64,000 nt of DNA from Acrasis kona (taxonomy: Eukaryota > Heterolobosea > Eutetramitea > Acrasida > Acrasidae). This document shows, piece after piece, positions 1 through 9,361 of the stretch; the stretch's first letter is position 1, and each line of letters starts with the position of its first letter. Under the pieces are notes generated by a model. That model searched no databases. It was not told the origin of the DNA and saw only the letters and a program-made list of their open reading frames with translations. Location: positions 38,608-102,607 of the forward strand of contig JAOPGA020001558.1 in the NCBI GenBank assembly GCA_026419775.2, read 5' to 3'. The translations under genes were made by a program, and so were the position numbers.

Positions 1-2
1 GG

Positions 3-1814
3 CCAGTGCTGGCTCCCATTGGCATCACGGATAACATTATATCTAGCAGTAGAAGTCAACCCAATACTAGTCGTAATACAGCTAGAGGTTCGACTTCGCT
101 ATTAAATCAAAGTGGACTGCTCACTGGAAGAAATAATACAACCACACAGACTGCAGCTACCATGCCTCCCATCTACCAAATGGTAGAGAAGAGGTCAAAT
201 AAAAGATTTCAATCCATACTCAGGAATGCAAACCCGGCAACTCAAGATCAACAGGCCAACTCATCGTCCAATACTTTCCTGACCGAGGTATCAGGAGTCA
301 CAACACCCTCCAAACCCAATAGATCCATATCACCAAACACTTCCTCTCCAGTCTCCAGAAGAGACAGTACAAGTGGATTCGAACCGATTGTTCAGGAGGA
401 AGAAGCAGAGTTCGATGGGGCAGACATTAGAAACTTTGAAGCACGCCTAGCGCTACTCAACACCATCAAAAGAAGAGGTCAACAACGTCCCTACGAAGGA
501 GCAATTAAATTCCCATTAGAAGAACTCAACGAGAGTACAAAAAGACTAGAAAGAATAAAAACGAGAGGAGAAACCTTGTCATCAGCATTAAATATGGAAG
601 AAAATGAAGACAAGAGAGATTTGGATAAAATCTTCCCAGAGTTCAAAATGAAGAGGTCGAGCAACTTTCATGGAAGAAGAGATAGCGTCATTAACGCTAG
701 TTCGGTGAACGCTGTCAACATTGACCAAATCATGAACAAATTGAGTTTTGATCATGTAATCGCTGACGTACAGAGCGCAGTCGGATCGGATATGATGGAG
801 AGGGAGAACAAAGCACTGGACGTGTTACAACAAGAAAAGGAAGAGATTGAGCTCCACAAACTGGAATTGATTGATATCGACTTTAAAAACATCTTCGACA
901 AGCATGCTGCACTAATCGCTCAAAACGTACATTCGGAGGTTCAAATGCAGACCATTATGCCCAGTGATGACGACCACTTGTTGGAGATCCAAATAGGTGA
1001 CACCATGCACAAATCATTAGTTCCGATTAATAAGGACAAAACAAACATGCAGGATGCTTCAGAATCAGGTTCTAATAATGATTTTAAGAAAAAGAAAAAG
1101 AAAATCAAGGCCTTCATTCCATCCGAACACATTCAAAAGGACAATTGGAAAAGGCAATTCATTGCAACTCAGGCTCAGTTACAAAATAATTTGTTGAACT
1201 GTTTAGATGAGAGGAATGACAACAGAAGGGTGGTCTATGCATCCAAACAAAGTTTGGGTAAAGTTAGCTGCGATGCATTAGAATCTGCAAAAGCATGGGC
1301 ATTATATAGAATAAACAAGAAGCCGAAAGTCAAGAGTGCAAACGGAGGAGATTTACAGCAGCAACAAATACTCAACGACAATTTATGGGGAAGATCAAGG
1401 GCCGAATTGAAAAACGAAAATGCAAAGTTCTTGAAGGCCGTCTTATTTTATAGGCGGTTAATTGTGTTTTTGGATTTTTCACATTACCCCACCAACTCCA
1501 ATCAAATGAAATTTTTAAATACCATGCGCAGCATGTTGATGGAATCACCAACCACCATGATTCAAAACAAGAGACTACTCCCTGATACTCTATTTTCGTT
1601 CGGCAATGTGAATTGTTTGTTGGAAAATAAGGAGACTCTCAAGGTGATACAATTCATATGTAGCGAAACTAGCATCAAATGCGATGACTTTTTCAAATTG
1701 GTAAAGGAGAAGGACTGGAAGATTAAAACAAAGGATATGCTAGATCTAAGGACGAAGATGAAGGAAATGGAGGAGTCAACGAGTGATAATGTAACGCAGT
1801 ACTTTATGTGGTAA
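3..1814 (+). CDS. Unrecognised protein, 5' end outside window
   Basis: The reading frame is open from the window edge and the first in-frame ATG is far inside, so the gene starts upstream. About 603 residues are visible. The first ~115 are rich in Ser, Thr, Asn and Gln and look disordered. A charged, helix-prone stretch near residues 260-300 (many Glu, Lys, Leu) suggests a short coiled coil. A lysine run near residue 360 could act as a basic or nuclear-localisation patch. The last ~150 residues are more ordered, with hydrophobic and aromatic residues, and end in FMW. I recognise no family. The long frame, lack of interruption and normal composition make it a real gene. Confidence 0.75.
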   Translation, partial: PVLAPIGITDNIISSSRSQPNTSRNTARGSTSLLNQSGLLTGRNNTTTQTAATMPPIYQMVEKRSNKRFQSILRNANPATQDQQANSSSNTFLTEVSGVTTPSKPNRSISPNTSSPVSRRDSTSGFEPIVQEEEAEFDGADIRNFEARLALLNTIKRRGQQRPYEGAIKFPLEELNESTKRLERIKTRGETLSSALNMEENEDKRDLDKIFPEFKMKRSSNFHGRRDSVINASSVNAVNIDQIMNKLSFDHVIADVQSAVGSDMMERENKALDVLQQEKEEIELHKLELIDIDFKNIFDKHAALIAQNVHSEVQMQTIMPSDDDHLLEIQIGDTMHKSLVPINKDKTNMQDASESGSNNDFKKKKKKIKAFIPSEHIQKDNWKRQFIATQAQLQNNLLNCLDERNDNRRVVYASKQSLGKVSCDALESAKAWALYRINKKPKVKSANGGDLQQQQILNDNLWGRSRAELKNENAKFLKAVLFYRRLIVFLDFSHYPTNSNQMKFLNTMRSMLMESPTTMIQNKRLLPDTLFSFGNVNCLLENKETLKVIQFICSETSIKCDDFFKLVKEKDWKIKTKDMLDLRTKMKEMEESTSDNVTQYFMW

Positions 1815-2117
1815 AATATGTAAATATATAGTAAATGTTTTGTTGAAGCACTTCCATTCATTCTGATATTTTGATACGCTATGTACTTGTTGTGATTAAG
1901 ATGGATTTTGAGTTTCTTTACATCGAACCTCTAAAAATCTAGGATGCGCCGGCATTGGTGCCCATACATTTTTTATGTTGAAAATTGTATTCTCATGTAA
2001 TAGTATGATAGAATATCAAGTTTCAATTAAAGTTACCAATGCGTCACATTACGAGCACTCAAAGAGAAACGTATTGGGGCGTAAAATTGACCTTGACAAC
2101 TTTACAAAACATTCAAC
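1815..2117. other. Spacer between two plus-strand genes
   Basis: This 303-bp AT-rich spacer holds the 3' UTR of the upstream gene and the promoter region of the PPR-like gene. I see no open frame, RNA gene or repeat in it. Confidence 0.6.
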
Positions 2118-3083
2118 ATGCTGAGCACCAGATTTTGCACTTTGAAGGGTGTCCGCTTACTTTTTAATGCACCGCGCCTTAGAGTGCCACATGTCAATCC
2201 TCGCTTACGCACATTTAGATTTTACACAACTGAGGCAGAGGAAGAGCAAGATGATGAAGTGCCGGAGTTCGTTGTTGCATCTGAGAACGAGAGAATCATA
2301 GAAAATGAGTTATCGACAATACATAACATACTAAGCCAAGCGAAAAACATTTTAGCCACGGCAAGAATAATTGACCGACACTTTAAAAAAGTTGAATTGC
2401 TCGATAAATCAGTTTTAGAGAACGAAGATCCTGAAGAACTAAAGAACTACGCAGAAGGAGCCGTTTATAATACAATTCACAACGATCTACCCGCAGTTGC
2501 AACAGAGATTGAAAGCTGCGCCGTAAAGCTACCTCAAAAGCAACAACTTGTAAATGGGGATGAGGATGACAACGATCAAGAAAACAATTCGGAGTTATAT
2601 AAAGTAGTTAGGGCTACCCTTGTGAGGTTGACAAATGTGGAGAAGAGTAGAAGACCCATTGGAGTGATGATGACCAATGCTTTATATACTGTTGTGAAGC
2701 GCATCCACGACGAGGTCAGAGGCATTGATTTCGACAATCAAAAGTCACTAGAACGGATGTGCCAGCTACATTTCGACATCGATCTCTATAATATATTTCT
2801 AAGTGCGTCTTCTAGACTCGGGGATAAGGACGGCGTTGTGAATCTTATGAATGACATGAAGGATTATGATGTCAAAGGCGATTCTGAGTCGTTTCACCAC
2901 TTTGTCGCTGTAGTACTACGAAATCAAGATCAAAGTGCAGCGGAGAAGGTACTGTCTTACATGCGCTCGAGGGACATTTTTGTACTTCCAAAAACTATAG
3001 AAGCTATCGAATCAAAAGGGAAAAGCTTATATAAAGAGAATGAGACGGAAGATGATTATGATTTATTTGGGAGTGAGGGTTAA
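2118..3083 (+). CDS. Mitochondrial PPR-like protein
   Basis: This is a 321-residue single-exon protein. Residues 1-38 are rich in Arg, Leu and Phe and lack acidic residues, as in a mitochondrial presequence; a Glu/Asp-rich stretch follows. The C-terminal third (about residues 215-290) contains two tandem helical pairs of pentatricopeptide style (DLYNIFLSASSRLGD... and SFHHFVAVVLRNQ...). PPR proteins bind organelle RNA, so a role in mitochondrial RNA handling or translation is inferred. The middle of the protein is helical but not recognised. The ATG at 2118 directly precedes the presequence. The original 3' neighbour on the minus strand is split by the transposon that begins 77 bp downstream. 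Confidence 0.6.
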   Translation: MLSTRFCTLKGVRLLFNAPRLRVPHVNPRLRTFRFYTTEAEEEQDDEVPEFVVASENERIIENELSTIHNILSQAKNILATARIIDRHFKKVELLDKSVLENEDPEELKNYAEGAVYNTIHNDLPAVATEIESCAVKLPQKQQLVNGDEDDNDQENNSELYKVVRATLVRLTNVEKSRRPIGVMMTNALYTVVKRIHDEVRGIDFDNQKSLERMCQLHFDIDLYNIFLSASSRLGDKDGVVNLMNDMKDYDVKGDSESFHHFVAVVLRNQDQSAAEKVLSYMRSRDIFVLPKTIEAIESKGKSLYKENETEDDYDLFGSEG

Positions 3084-3152
3084 TGTGAAAAACATTCATT
3101 AAACAATTATTATTTTAAATATTCTCTTCGGTTATTTGCTAACGCATTGCGT

Positions 3153-3160
3153 GTTACATT
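3153..3160. repeat. Left target-site duplication
   Basis: GTTACATT directly abuts the left terminal repeat and is repeated exactly at 5205-5212. An 8-bp duplication is the hallmark of hAT-type transposition, though a few other superfamilies also make 8-9 bp duplications. Confidence 0.9.
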
Positions 3161-3178
3161 TAGGGCTCCTACTGAAAG
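3161..3178 (+). repeat. Left terminal inverted repeat
   Basis: TAGGGCTCCTACTGAAAG is exactly complementary to 5187-5204. The match breaks down at the next base. Confidence 0.92.
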
Positions 3179-3383
3179 AATCTCTTTCGAAATTTCTTTC
3201 GTTTCGATGCTTTCATTTTCTTTCAACTTTTTGTCGAATAAAATTTACAATTTCATACTTTCATTCCTTTCGTTGGATATCCTTTCGAAAGTTTCATGAT
3301 GAATTTTAAAAGTTTTGTTATAATAGCTTTTCACACCGCCCAACCAAACGGTGGTTCTATAATCGGGTTGATTTAAAAACAAA

Positions 3384-4340
3384 ATGAATATACTTGCACA
3401 CTTCAAACATAATGAGGCTTTCCTATCGTTGATGCAACATGGAGAAGATATACGTCAAATCAATTCGTTATCATTTCCTGTCGGTTTGATAAAACAAGCA
3501 GATACTTTGCAATGCCCAGAACCCAAATATAGGACGCAAATCAAATACACATTCACAATTGAAAAGTCTAGTCTTGAGGATATTCTACTACCATTTTTCG
3601 ACAAAATCTCTGAAGATGTGTACGATGAGATTTTTTACACGGATAAGTTTTGTGAAACTTTTTTCGAAGGGGATTGGTATAAGATAAAATTTCACAAATC
3701 GAAGTGTCCGTCTGTTTCATTCAAACACATAAATATTGGGAAGATGGAAAATAGTGACCAGGACTGTTTATTGATTAGAGAATTCGTAGCGCCTTTAGAT
3801 TCCCACTTAACCAGTATCCTGATACCTTACTGTATGCATCAATCATTTGAAACGATGATTCCTATATACGTCAAAAGAAAAACTTATGGGCTCAAGAAAA
3901 ACAAAAATATAATGTTGACTGTCGACACTGCAACGTATCAAAAAGGAGGCGATCCGTACGAAGTTTGCTCCATTTTTGCCGATGTCCTCGACGACCAAGT
4001 CGAAAACATTTTAAAGCAAGTTCCAGAAGAGGCTCCTATGAAACTCATTATAGACAACAGTAAACACGCACAAAGCAAGATTGTTGAGTATCTAATAAGA
4101 CACGATCGCGCAACGTACCATTCACTTGTGTATGAGAACATCATCCAAAATGATGTTATTGCGCCAAAGTATGTTGATTGGGATACTGTTGAAACGGTAG
4201 AAGAAGACCAGCAGCGTGATTTTGAAGTACGCGTTGATCAAGAATTGCAGGCCCGGCAACATGCGTATGCACCTATGCCTTATATTTTCGATCCGAAAAT
4301 TCACAAATATCTGGAATTAGAGGATGACACCAACCAGTAA
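3384..4340 (+). CDS. Transposon cargo: CYTH-like (triphosphate tunnel) protein
   Basis: This 318-residue intact ORF lies wholly inside the hAT-like element. Several features recall CYTH/ThTPase-type triphosphate tunnel enzymes: VYDEIFYTD near residue 80 resembles the usual YDxYYDT segment, WYKIKFHK follows as the wLRxR strand would, and TVDTATY...YEVCSIF near residues 180-195 resembles the paired D...YExxEIE strands. The N-terminal ExExK signature is not clean (TFTIEKS), so activity is uncertain. It does not look like a transposase. The C-terminus is acidic. Either it is a captured host gene or the match is superficial. The intact length suggests recent capture or selection. Confidence 0.5.
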   Translation: MNILAHFKHNEAFLSLMQHGEDIRQINSLSFPVGLIKQADTLQCPEPKYRTQIKYTFTIEKSSLEDILLPFFDKISEDVYDEIFYTDKFCETFFEGDWYKIKFHKSKCPSVSFKHINIGKMENSDQDCLLIREFVAPLDSHLTSILIPYCMHQSFETMIPIYVKRKTYGLKKNKNIMLTVDTATYQKGGDPYEVCSIFADVLDDQVENILKQVPEEAPMKLIIDNSKHAQSKIVEYLIRHDRATYHSLVYENIIQNDVIAPKYVDWDTVETVEEDQQRDFEVRVDQELQARQHAYAPMPYIFDPKIHKYLELEDDTNQ

Positions 4341-4343
4341 AAA

Positions 4344-4730
4344 TCAGTAGAATTTATATATTTTGATCTGATGTTGGTACCCATTTCCACCAGTATTACC
4401 ATGGTCCACACAATGGAATCTTTCGTATGGTCCAATGGCTTTTCTATTTTCTTCTTGTGCTCTTTTAATACTTTGATCTCTTACTCTCTTAAGGGTATCG
4501 TGGTAGTGTTTATTGTTATGAATAAGTTTTTCCTTGATAGAGTATCGGTGAGGACAGCGCGTAGTCTCGCGGTAAAGAAGAAATCCTGTCACACCATCGG
4601 CCACCTTTAGATTATTCCCTACACGACTTGTCCAAAGAACATAATTCCTGTCGTGTTTCCAGATCTAACATGTTAATCGTAACAATGATAGATATTTATT
4701 CTTACTTTGTTCTGACCGTTTTTTTGGCAT
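4344..4730 (-). pseudogene. Broken antisense ORF inside the transposon
   Basis: On the minus strand an ATG at 4730-4728, preceded by TTATAAAA, opens a frame starting MPKKRSEQSKNKYLS. It meets an in-frame TAG at 4667-4665 and then stays open for about 107 codons to 4344. The part after the stop has protein-like composition (WTSRVGNNLK, FLLYRETTRCPHRYS, NRKAIGPYERFHC). No splice pair that I tried removes the stop and keeps the frame. It may be a decayed gene carried by the element, an exon with an unseen splice pattern, or chance. No family recognised. Confidence 0.3.
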
Positions 4731-5186
4731 TGTTTTATAATAGCGTTCGTTTTCATTATACGTCAATTCACTGTTAAGTATTATGTAACATGGTGTAGGA
4801 ACTTGAGTCTGTGCTTGGATTGATATTTGATCTGGTGTTTGTGTTTGATCACAAATTATTCGATTCTGGTCGTATTATTTAAGGATTTAGACATTATTTA
4901 TCGTCAGAAACACTTGAGTGTTGATGGTGCAAAAGAAATGTTCTGGAATTGATAATGTGTTGTATTTTTATTGTTTAAAATGACACGTTATTTCCATAAA
5001 GTACCAGTTTTCTTGGCTGTTTATGTCGTCTTTTACTTTCAAAACTTTCGATGATGTTTCGAAGGGTCTTTCTTTCACTTTCGTTTCAACAAGTTGGGTG
5101 GAAAAAGTGATAGGTTGACTTTCAAAGTGCTCATTTCAAAAAAGTATTAAAAATGTTTCGAAAGTGTTTCGAAAGCTTTCACTAGC

Positions 5187-5204
5187 CTTTCAGTAGGAGC
5201 CCTA
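5187..5204 (-). repeat. Right terminal inverted repeat
   Basis: CTTTCAGTAGGAGCCCTA is the exact reverse complement of the left terminal repeat. Confidence 0.92.
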
Positions 5205-5212
5205 GTTACATT
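5205..5212. repeat. Right target-site duplication
   Basis: GTTACATT is identical to 3153-3160. It also forms codons of the interrupted minus-strand gene. Confidence 0.9.
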
Positions 5213-5317
5213 CCGTTTTTCTGCCTCAACACTGTTGGTCTCAATGTCCGCTTTACAATGGATGAACGAATGTTCAATTCTATCACGGAGGTTGCTAAGT
5301 TGATTGATCAACTCCAT

Positions 5318-5588
5318 TAAGTGCTGTTAATACAACATTTATCTTGTTCAGTTGCAGATTCGATGTGAGATATAAATGATCGGAGTTAGAACAATAACAA
5401 AAAACCATTGTTGATTGGCGAACACTAATAAAATCTAATCAATATTAACATCATTCAAGTGTTTATTCAAATATACGTGCGGCTATTCCCAAAAGGAAGA
5501 GATCGTGCTGAAATTTCCCACTGGTTGACCAACGGGATTGTGATCTTGTTGTTCACAAATTTTTGAAACATAACCACAGGTCGCCATT
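5318..5588. promoter_or_regulatory. Divergent intergenic region
   Basis: This AT-rich stretch lies between the start of the interrupted small gene (minus) and the H+-pyrophosphatase (plus). A TATAAATGATC sequence lies near 5370. No convincing open frame or RNA gene is seen. Confidence 0.35.
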
Positions 5589-7997
5589 ATGTCGTACAAC
5601 GAACAGATGGATGACGCATCAGAGATGCAAAACGAAGACGTACACGTTGAAGAAGACCTGCAAGAAGAAGAGGACGAACAGTTCCACTTTGTAGAGCCTA
5701 AACCAAAGCCTATCCTATTCTGGGCAATAATCATTACCTTCCTTGGTCTACTTTTAGTCAGCGTATCATTCGCACTTTTATTCGCCCTTGAGGTGATCCC
5801 CAACAATCTAGCAAACATTACAACATCCCCAACTGGAAGAGAAAAGGTAAGGCTATTGACAATAGTTCATTATTTAATACTTTTGTAGTCCTTCAATCTA
5901 CCCATGGAAGCCTTGTGCACATCACTCACTGCTGGTTTCTTGGCCCTTTTCGTCATGACATTCTTGATCCTCCGCGTGCTAAACGCACCATGTGGAGTCA
6001 ACCAACACAGAGGAGGAAAGATGTACCAGATCTCTTTGTACATTGCAGAGGGAGCCAGAGCATTCTTGGTACGTGAATTCCAGGTCATTACCATCTTTGT
6101 AGTGGTCGTGTTCGGTCTATTGTTCGCCGTAGACAATAGCGGATACTATGTCGCCACGCCCTTGTGCTTCTTGGGAGGAGCCCTCACTTCAGCTGCCACC
6201 TCCGTGATCGGCATGTACATTGCCACGCGTGCCAACGTTAGAACCGCCAACGCAGCAAGAGAGAGCTTGAACAGCGCCTTGAAGGTAGCCTTCAACGCCG
6301 GTACCGTCATGGGTCTATCCGTAGTTGGTTTGGGATTGGTCATGTTGACCACATTCTACATTATATTTAGAGACTTGAACGCCCTAGCTGGATTTGGATT
6401 CGGAGCATCAAGCATCGCACTATTCGCACGTGTTGGTGGTGGAATCTTCACCAAGGCAGCCGACGTGGGTGCTGATTTGGTCGGTAAGATCGAGGCCAAC
6501 ATTCCAGAAGACGATCCACGCAACCCAGCCGTGATTGCCGACAATGTGGGAGACAATGTTGGAGATGTTGCAGGTATGGGTGCCGATCTTTTCGAATCGT
6601 ATGTCGGAAGCATCATTGCCGCAGCCACACTAGGAGCTGAATTCTTTGGAAGCGTCGGCGTCGCAGCGCCATTCTACTTGTCTGCATGTGGTATCTTGTG
6701 CAGCATCGTTGGTAGCGCATTGGTCAGCACCAAGAACGACACCACCGGAGACGTTCAATCACGCTTGCTGTTCGCCATCAGAAAGGGAGTGTTTGGTGCT
6801 GGTGCATTGAACACCGTATTGGGAGGCATTGTGATCTTTTTGCTGTTCGACATTAATCAAGGATGGCCCATCTTTTTGTGCTTCTTGATTGGTTTGGTTG
6901 CTGGCGTGTTGATCGGTCTTGCCACCGAGTACTGCACGTCGTTCGCATACAGACCCACACAAAGTATTGCCGAGGCCGGTTTGACTGGTGCCGCCACCGT
7001 CATCATCAAGGGATTGAGCATTGGTATGGTCAGCACCGTCGCACCCGTCATCATCTTGGTGGTCAGCATCCTATTGAGCGTTCTATTGGGAGAAATTGCC
7101 GCACCGAATCAACAAGGTGCAGGTATCTATGGTATCGCCATTTCCGCAGTCGGAATGTTGAGCACTTTGGGAGTCACCCTGGCAACCGATGCATACGGAC
7201 CCATCGCAGACAATGCAGGAGGTATCGCCGAGATGGCCGAATTACCAGCCGACGTCAGAGACAAGACTGATGCATTGGACGCGCTCGGAAACACCACCGC
7301 AGCCACAGGAAAGGGATTCGCCATCGGAAGTGCGGTGTTGACCGCATTGGCGCTCATGAACGCATACGCAAGAGCAGCAGGAGTCAACAGCATTGATTTG
7401 TTGGAGAAGGAAGTGATTGCAGGATTGTTGGTTGGAAGTTGCTTGCCTTACATTTTCGCCGCATTGACCATGACAGCCGTCGGTGATGCCGCCATGAGCA
7501 TCATGTTCGAAGTGCGTCGCCAGTTCAGAGACACCGAAGGATTGTTGGAGGGAAGAAAGGGAGTGGTAGCCGACCACGCCAGATGCGTCGACATTGCCAC
7601 CAAATCATCGCTCAAGAAGATGATCTTGCCAGGTTTGTTGAGCGTGTTGGCACCACCCGCTCTTGGATTCATGGGACCCAGCGGCGTCAAGATTTTGGCA
7701 GGTATGTTGAGCGGAAGTATTGCCAGCGGATTCTTGTTGGCAGTCACCATGGCCAATGCAGGAGGTGCATGGGACAATGCCAAGAAGTACATTGAGGCTC
7801 AAAAGTTGATCAACAAGGAGACCAACGAACTACAAAAGAAGGGAAGCGAAGCTCACAAGGCTGCAGTCGTCGGTGACACTGTAGGTGATCCATTCAAGGA
7901 TACATCAGGACCTGCTTTGAACATTTTGTTAAAGTTGATGACAATTATTGCCTTGGTGATTGCACCCATGTTGAAGAGTGTATGGGGCACTGCTTAA
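5589..7997 (+). CDS. Vacuolar-type H+-pumping inorganic pyrophosphatase, K+-dependent type
   Basis: Two exons, 5589-5846 and 5889-7997, encode 788 residues. The 42-bp intron has GTAAG...TTGTAG ends. The enzyme couples PPi hydrolysis to H+ transport into acidic compartments (acidocalcisomes, vacuoles). The signature is clear: [18 protein letters not shown] near residue 276, then [19 protein letters not shown] with the acidic Mg-PPi ligands. [10 protein letters not shown] near residue 552 has alanine where K+-independent pumps have lysine, so the K+-dependent type is expected. The closing [20 protein letters not shown] motif is intact. Exon 1 supplies an acidic cytosolic head and the first membrane span, so a start at the second exon's ATG would be wrong. 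Length and about 16 spans are normal. Confidence 0.97.
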
Positions 7998-8015
7998 ATA
8001 AATTATTTTTACAAC

Positions 8016-8633
8016 ATGTCACGTGTCGTTTGGTACTTGGTATTGCAATTTGTGACGATTGTGGTCTTGTCCGTTTGGATTTTATTTGCTCTCACCTTGC
8101 TGGAGGAACCAAAAAAAAACAAGTTTGTGAATTGTTTGTTGAATGGTAAACAAGACCGAGGCCAACTTTATTATGCACTTTGCTATGCTTCTTACTTGTC
8201 CACGCTGCCAGACAATCACCCGGATGTAATTGTTTTTGACACGATATCTGCAAATGATGGCGACGAACAGGCGTCGTCATTTCTTATTCAATGTGGAGAG
8301 AACATGCTTGAGGAGGACAGAGTAAAATATCTACTCAAAGGGTACAACCCTGATGCGTTAAAACAAATTTCGACCGTATGGATTCGGAATTTTGGGGTGA
8401 GCGAATTCGAGAACGTGAAGACACAACTCAATACATATTTGGAAAAAAAGTTGCAGGGGTGGCCGGAATCATCTGTAATTAGAGTCAATAAGCTCGTGAG
8501 ATTTGTTACAGCCACAGATCCTGCGCTATTAGTGACATTCAAGAATAGATCAATCGTTGATTTGTTGCGACTGTGGGAGAAGACAGTTCATGATTGGTCT
8601 TGGCCAATATTTAAGGATGAATTTGACACATAG
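8016..8633 (+). CDS. Single-pass membrane protein, unknown family
   Basis: This 205-residue single-exon protein starts only 18 bp after the pyrophosphatase stop, on the same strand. Residues 5-29 form one hydrophobic span (VVWYLVLQFVTIVVLSVW), followed by KK-rich residues. That suggests a signal anchor with the rest in the lumen or cytosol. The remainder is globular, mixed alpha/beta in character, with six Trp and few Cys. I recognise no family. The close spacing may only reflect genome compactness. Composition and lack of interruption support a real gene. Confidence 0.65.
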   Translation: MSRVVWYLVLQFVTIVVLSVWILFALTLLEEPKKNKFVNCLLNGKQDRGQLYYALCYASYLSTLPDNHPDVIVFDTISANDGDEQASSFLIQCGENMLEEDRVKYLLKGYNPDALKQISTVWIRNFGVSEFENVKTQLNTYLEKKLQGWPESSVIRVNKLVRFVTATDPALLVTFKNRSIVDLLRLWEKTVHDWSWPIFKDEFDT

Positions 8634-8654
8634 TAAAACTAAAACGTAGAAAAT

Positions 8655-9275
8655 TTATTGTTTTGTTTTTGAGTTTTGAAACTTTGTCCATTCGTCAACA
8701 GGCTCTTCTTCGGATGGTGTGTCGCTCAAATATTTGTTCTTGTGTGTTTCAGAATTTGTATTTATATCGGCACCTCGTGAGCGGTCATTTTTGATGCTAG
8801 ATTTTTCGGCTTGCTTTTCATTTTGTTTAATCTTTTGAATCATGTACTCAAATGATGGTGGTTCGTCGCTTTGAGTTGAAGCACTGCTGTAATTAGTTCT
8901 TTGATGATGCTCTGATCTTGCTCTTCCTTGCATCTCTTCTCTTTCTAATTGTTGTTTCCTTCTCTCCACGTTGTTGCGAAGTTTATTCAAGAATTGTTCG
9001 TTATCTTCGATCTCCTCGATTGTTGGTGGATCTTTTCTCTGGTATTGCATCCATCCTCTCCACTCTAAGGGCAGTTTTTGGTCATGTTCCAATGGGTTTC
9101 CCTTATCATCTGTGACTATTCTGATCACTCTGTTTGATTGATTGTCCACGGCTGTATAGTAATGGTAACCGGATTTATCTACTCCCACCAACTTTTTTGT
9201 TCCATTGTACTCATCATTATACTTTGTAATATTGTCTTTTAATCTCTTTAACAACCTCAACCCTGATTTGAACAT
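8655..9275 (-). CDS. NDUFAF2: NADH dehydrogenase complex I assembly factor 2 (NDUFAF2-like)
   Basis: 206 residues. Residues 20-85 carry the NDUFA12/NDUFAF2 fold: LVGVDKSGYHYYTA, then IVTDDKGNPLEHDQKLPLEW and RGWMQYQRKDPPTIEEI. The long charged C-terminal tail, absent from the short structural subunit NDUFA12, points to the assembly factor (mimitin). It would act in the mitochondrial matrix on late complex I assembly. The start is the ATG at 9275 (MFKSGLRLLKRL), which gives a basic amphipathic N-terminus suited to import. Upstream codons are in frame but have no ATG. It is convergent with the preceding gene, 21 bp apart. Confidence 0.85.
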   Translation of the reverse strand: MFKSGLRLLKRLKDNITKYNDEYNGTKKLVGVDKSGYHYYTAVDNQSNRVIRIVTDDKGNPLEHDQKLPLEWRGWMQYQRKDPPTIEEIEDNEQFLNKLRNNVERRKQQLEREEMQGRARSEHHQRTNYSSASTQSDEPPSFEYMIQKIKQNEKQAEKSSIKNDRSRGADINTNSETHKNKYLSDTPSEEEPVDEWTKFQNSKTKQ

Positions 9276-9361
9276 GATTGTTTTCTTTGTAATCAATATT
9301 GTAATGCGAAGAATACTAGTAATAACGAAATTTAAAAAAAATGAAGAAACAAGTGTGTTGT

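Larger units (their letters stand above)
3161..5204. mobile_element. hAT-like non-autonomous DNA transposon with cargo ORF
   Basis: The element is 2,044 bp long. It is bounded by 18-bp perfect inverted repeats starting TAGGG and flanked by a perfect 8-bp direct repeat. Both features match the hAT superfamily. About 150 bp inside each end there are many copies of TTTCGAAA and CTTTC motifs, like the subterminal repeats bound by hAT transposases. No transposase domain is visible, so it would have to be moved in trans. It carries an intact 318-residue ORF on the plus strand and a broken ORF on the minus strand. The perfect ends and duplication imply a young insertion. Confidence 0.85.
3110..5317 (-). 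pseudogene. Small host gene split by the transposon
   Basis: On the minus strand an ATG at 5317-5315 opens a 38-codon frame running to 5205, the edge of the target duplication. If the element and one copy of GTTACATT are removed, the frame continues for 13 more codons and stops with TAA at 3112-3110. This gives a 51-residue charged helical protein beginning MELINQLSNLRDRIE. The restored stop lies 27 bp from the stop of the convergent PPR-like gene, which is normal spacing here. With the element present the frame instead runs 18 codons into the terminal repeat and stops, giving 56 residues with a foreign tail. I do not recognise the family. The exact frame continuity is the main evidence that this was a gene. 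Confidence 0.6.

Noticed and set aside
4371-4610. 79-codon plus-strand frame inside the transposon
   Set aside because: It is antisense to the longer, more protein-like minus-strand frame and is mostly Ile, Val, Phe and Ser.
4666-4706. A 41-bp GTAAG...TTAG intron in the transposon's minus-strand ORF
   Set aside because: Splicing shifts into a frame that stops after about 24 codons, so it does not rescue the ORF.
6146-7802. Several minus- and plus-strand frames of 65-135 codons inside the pyrophosphatase gene
   Set aside because: They overlap a strongly conserved protein, have odd residue mixes (His/Arg- or Ala/Pro-rich) and follow from its GC-biased codons.
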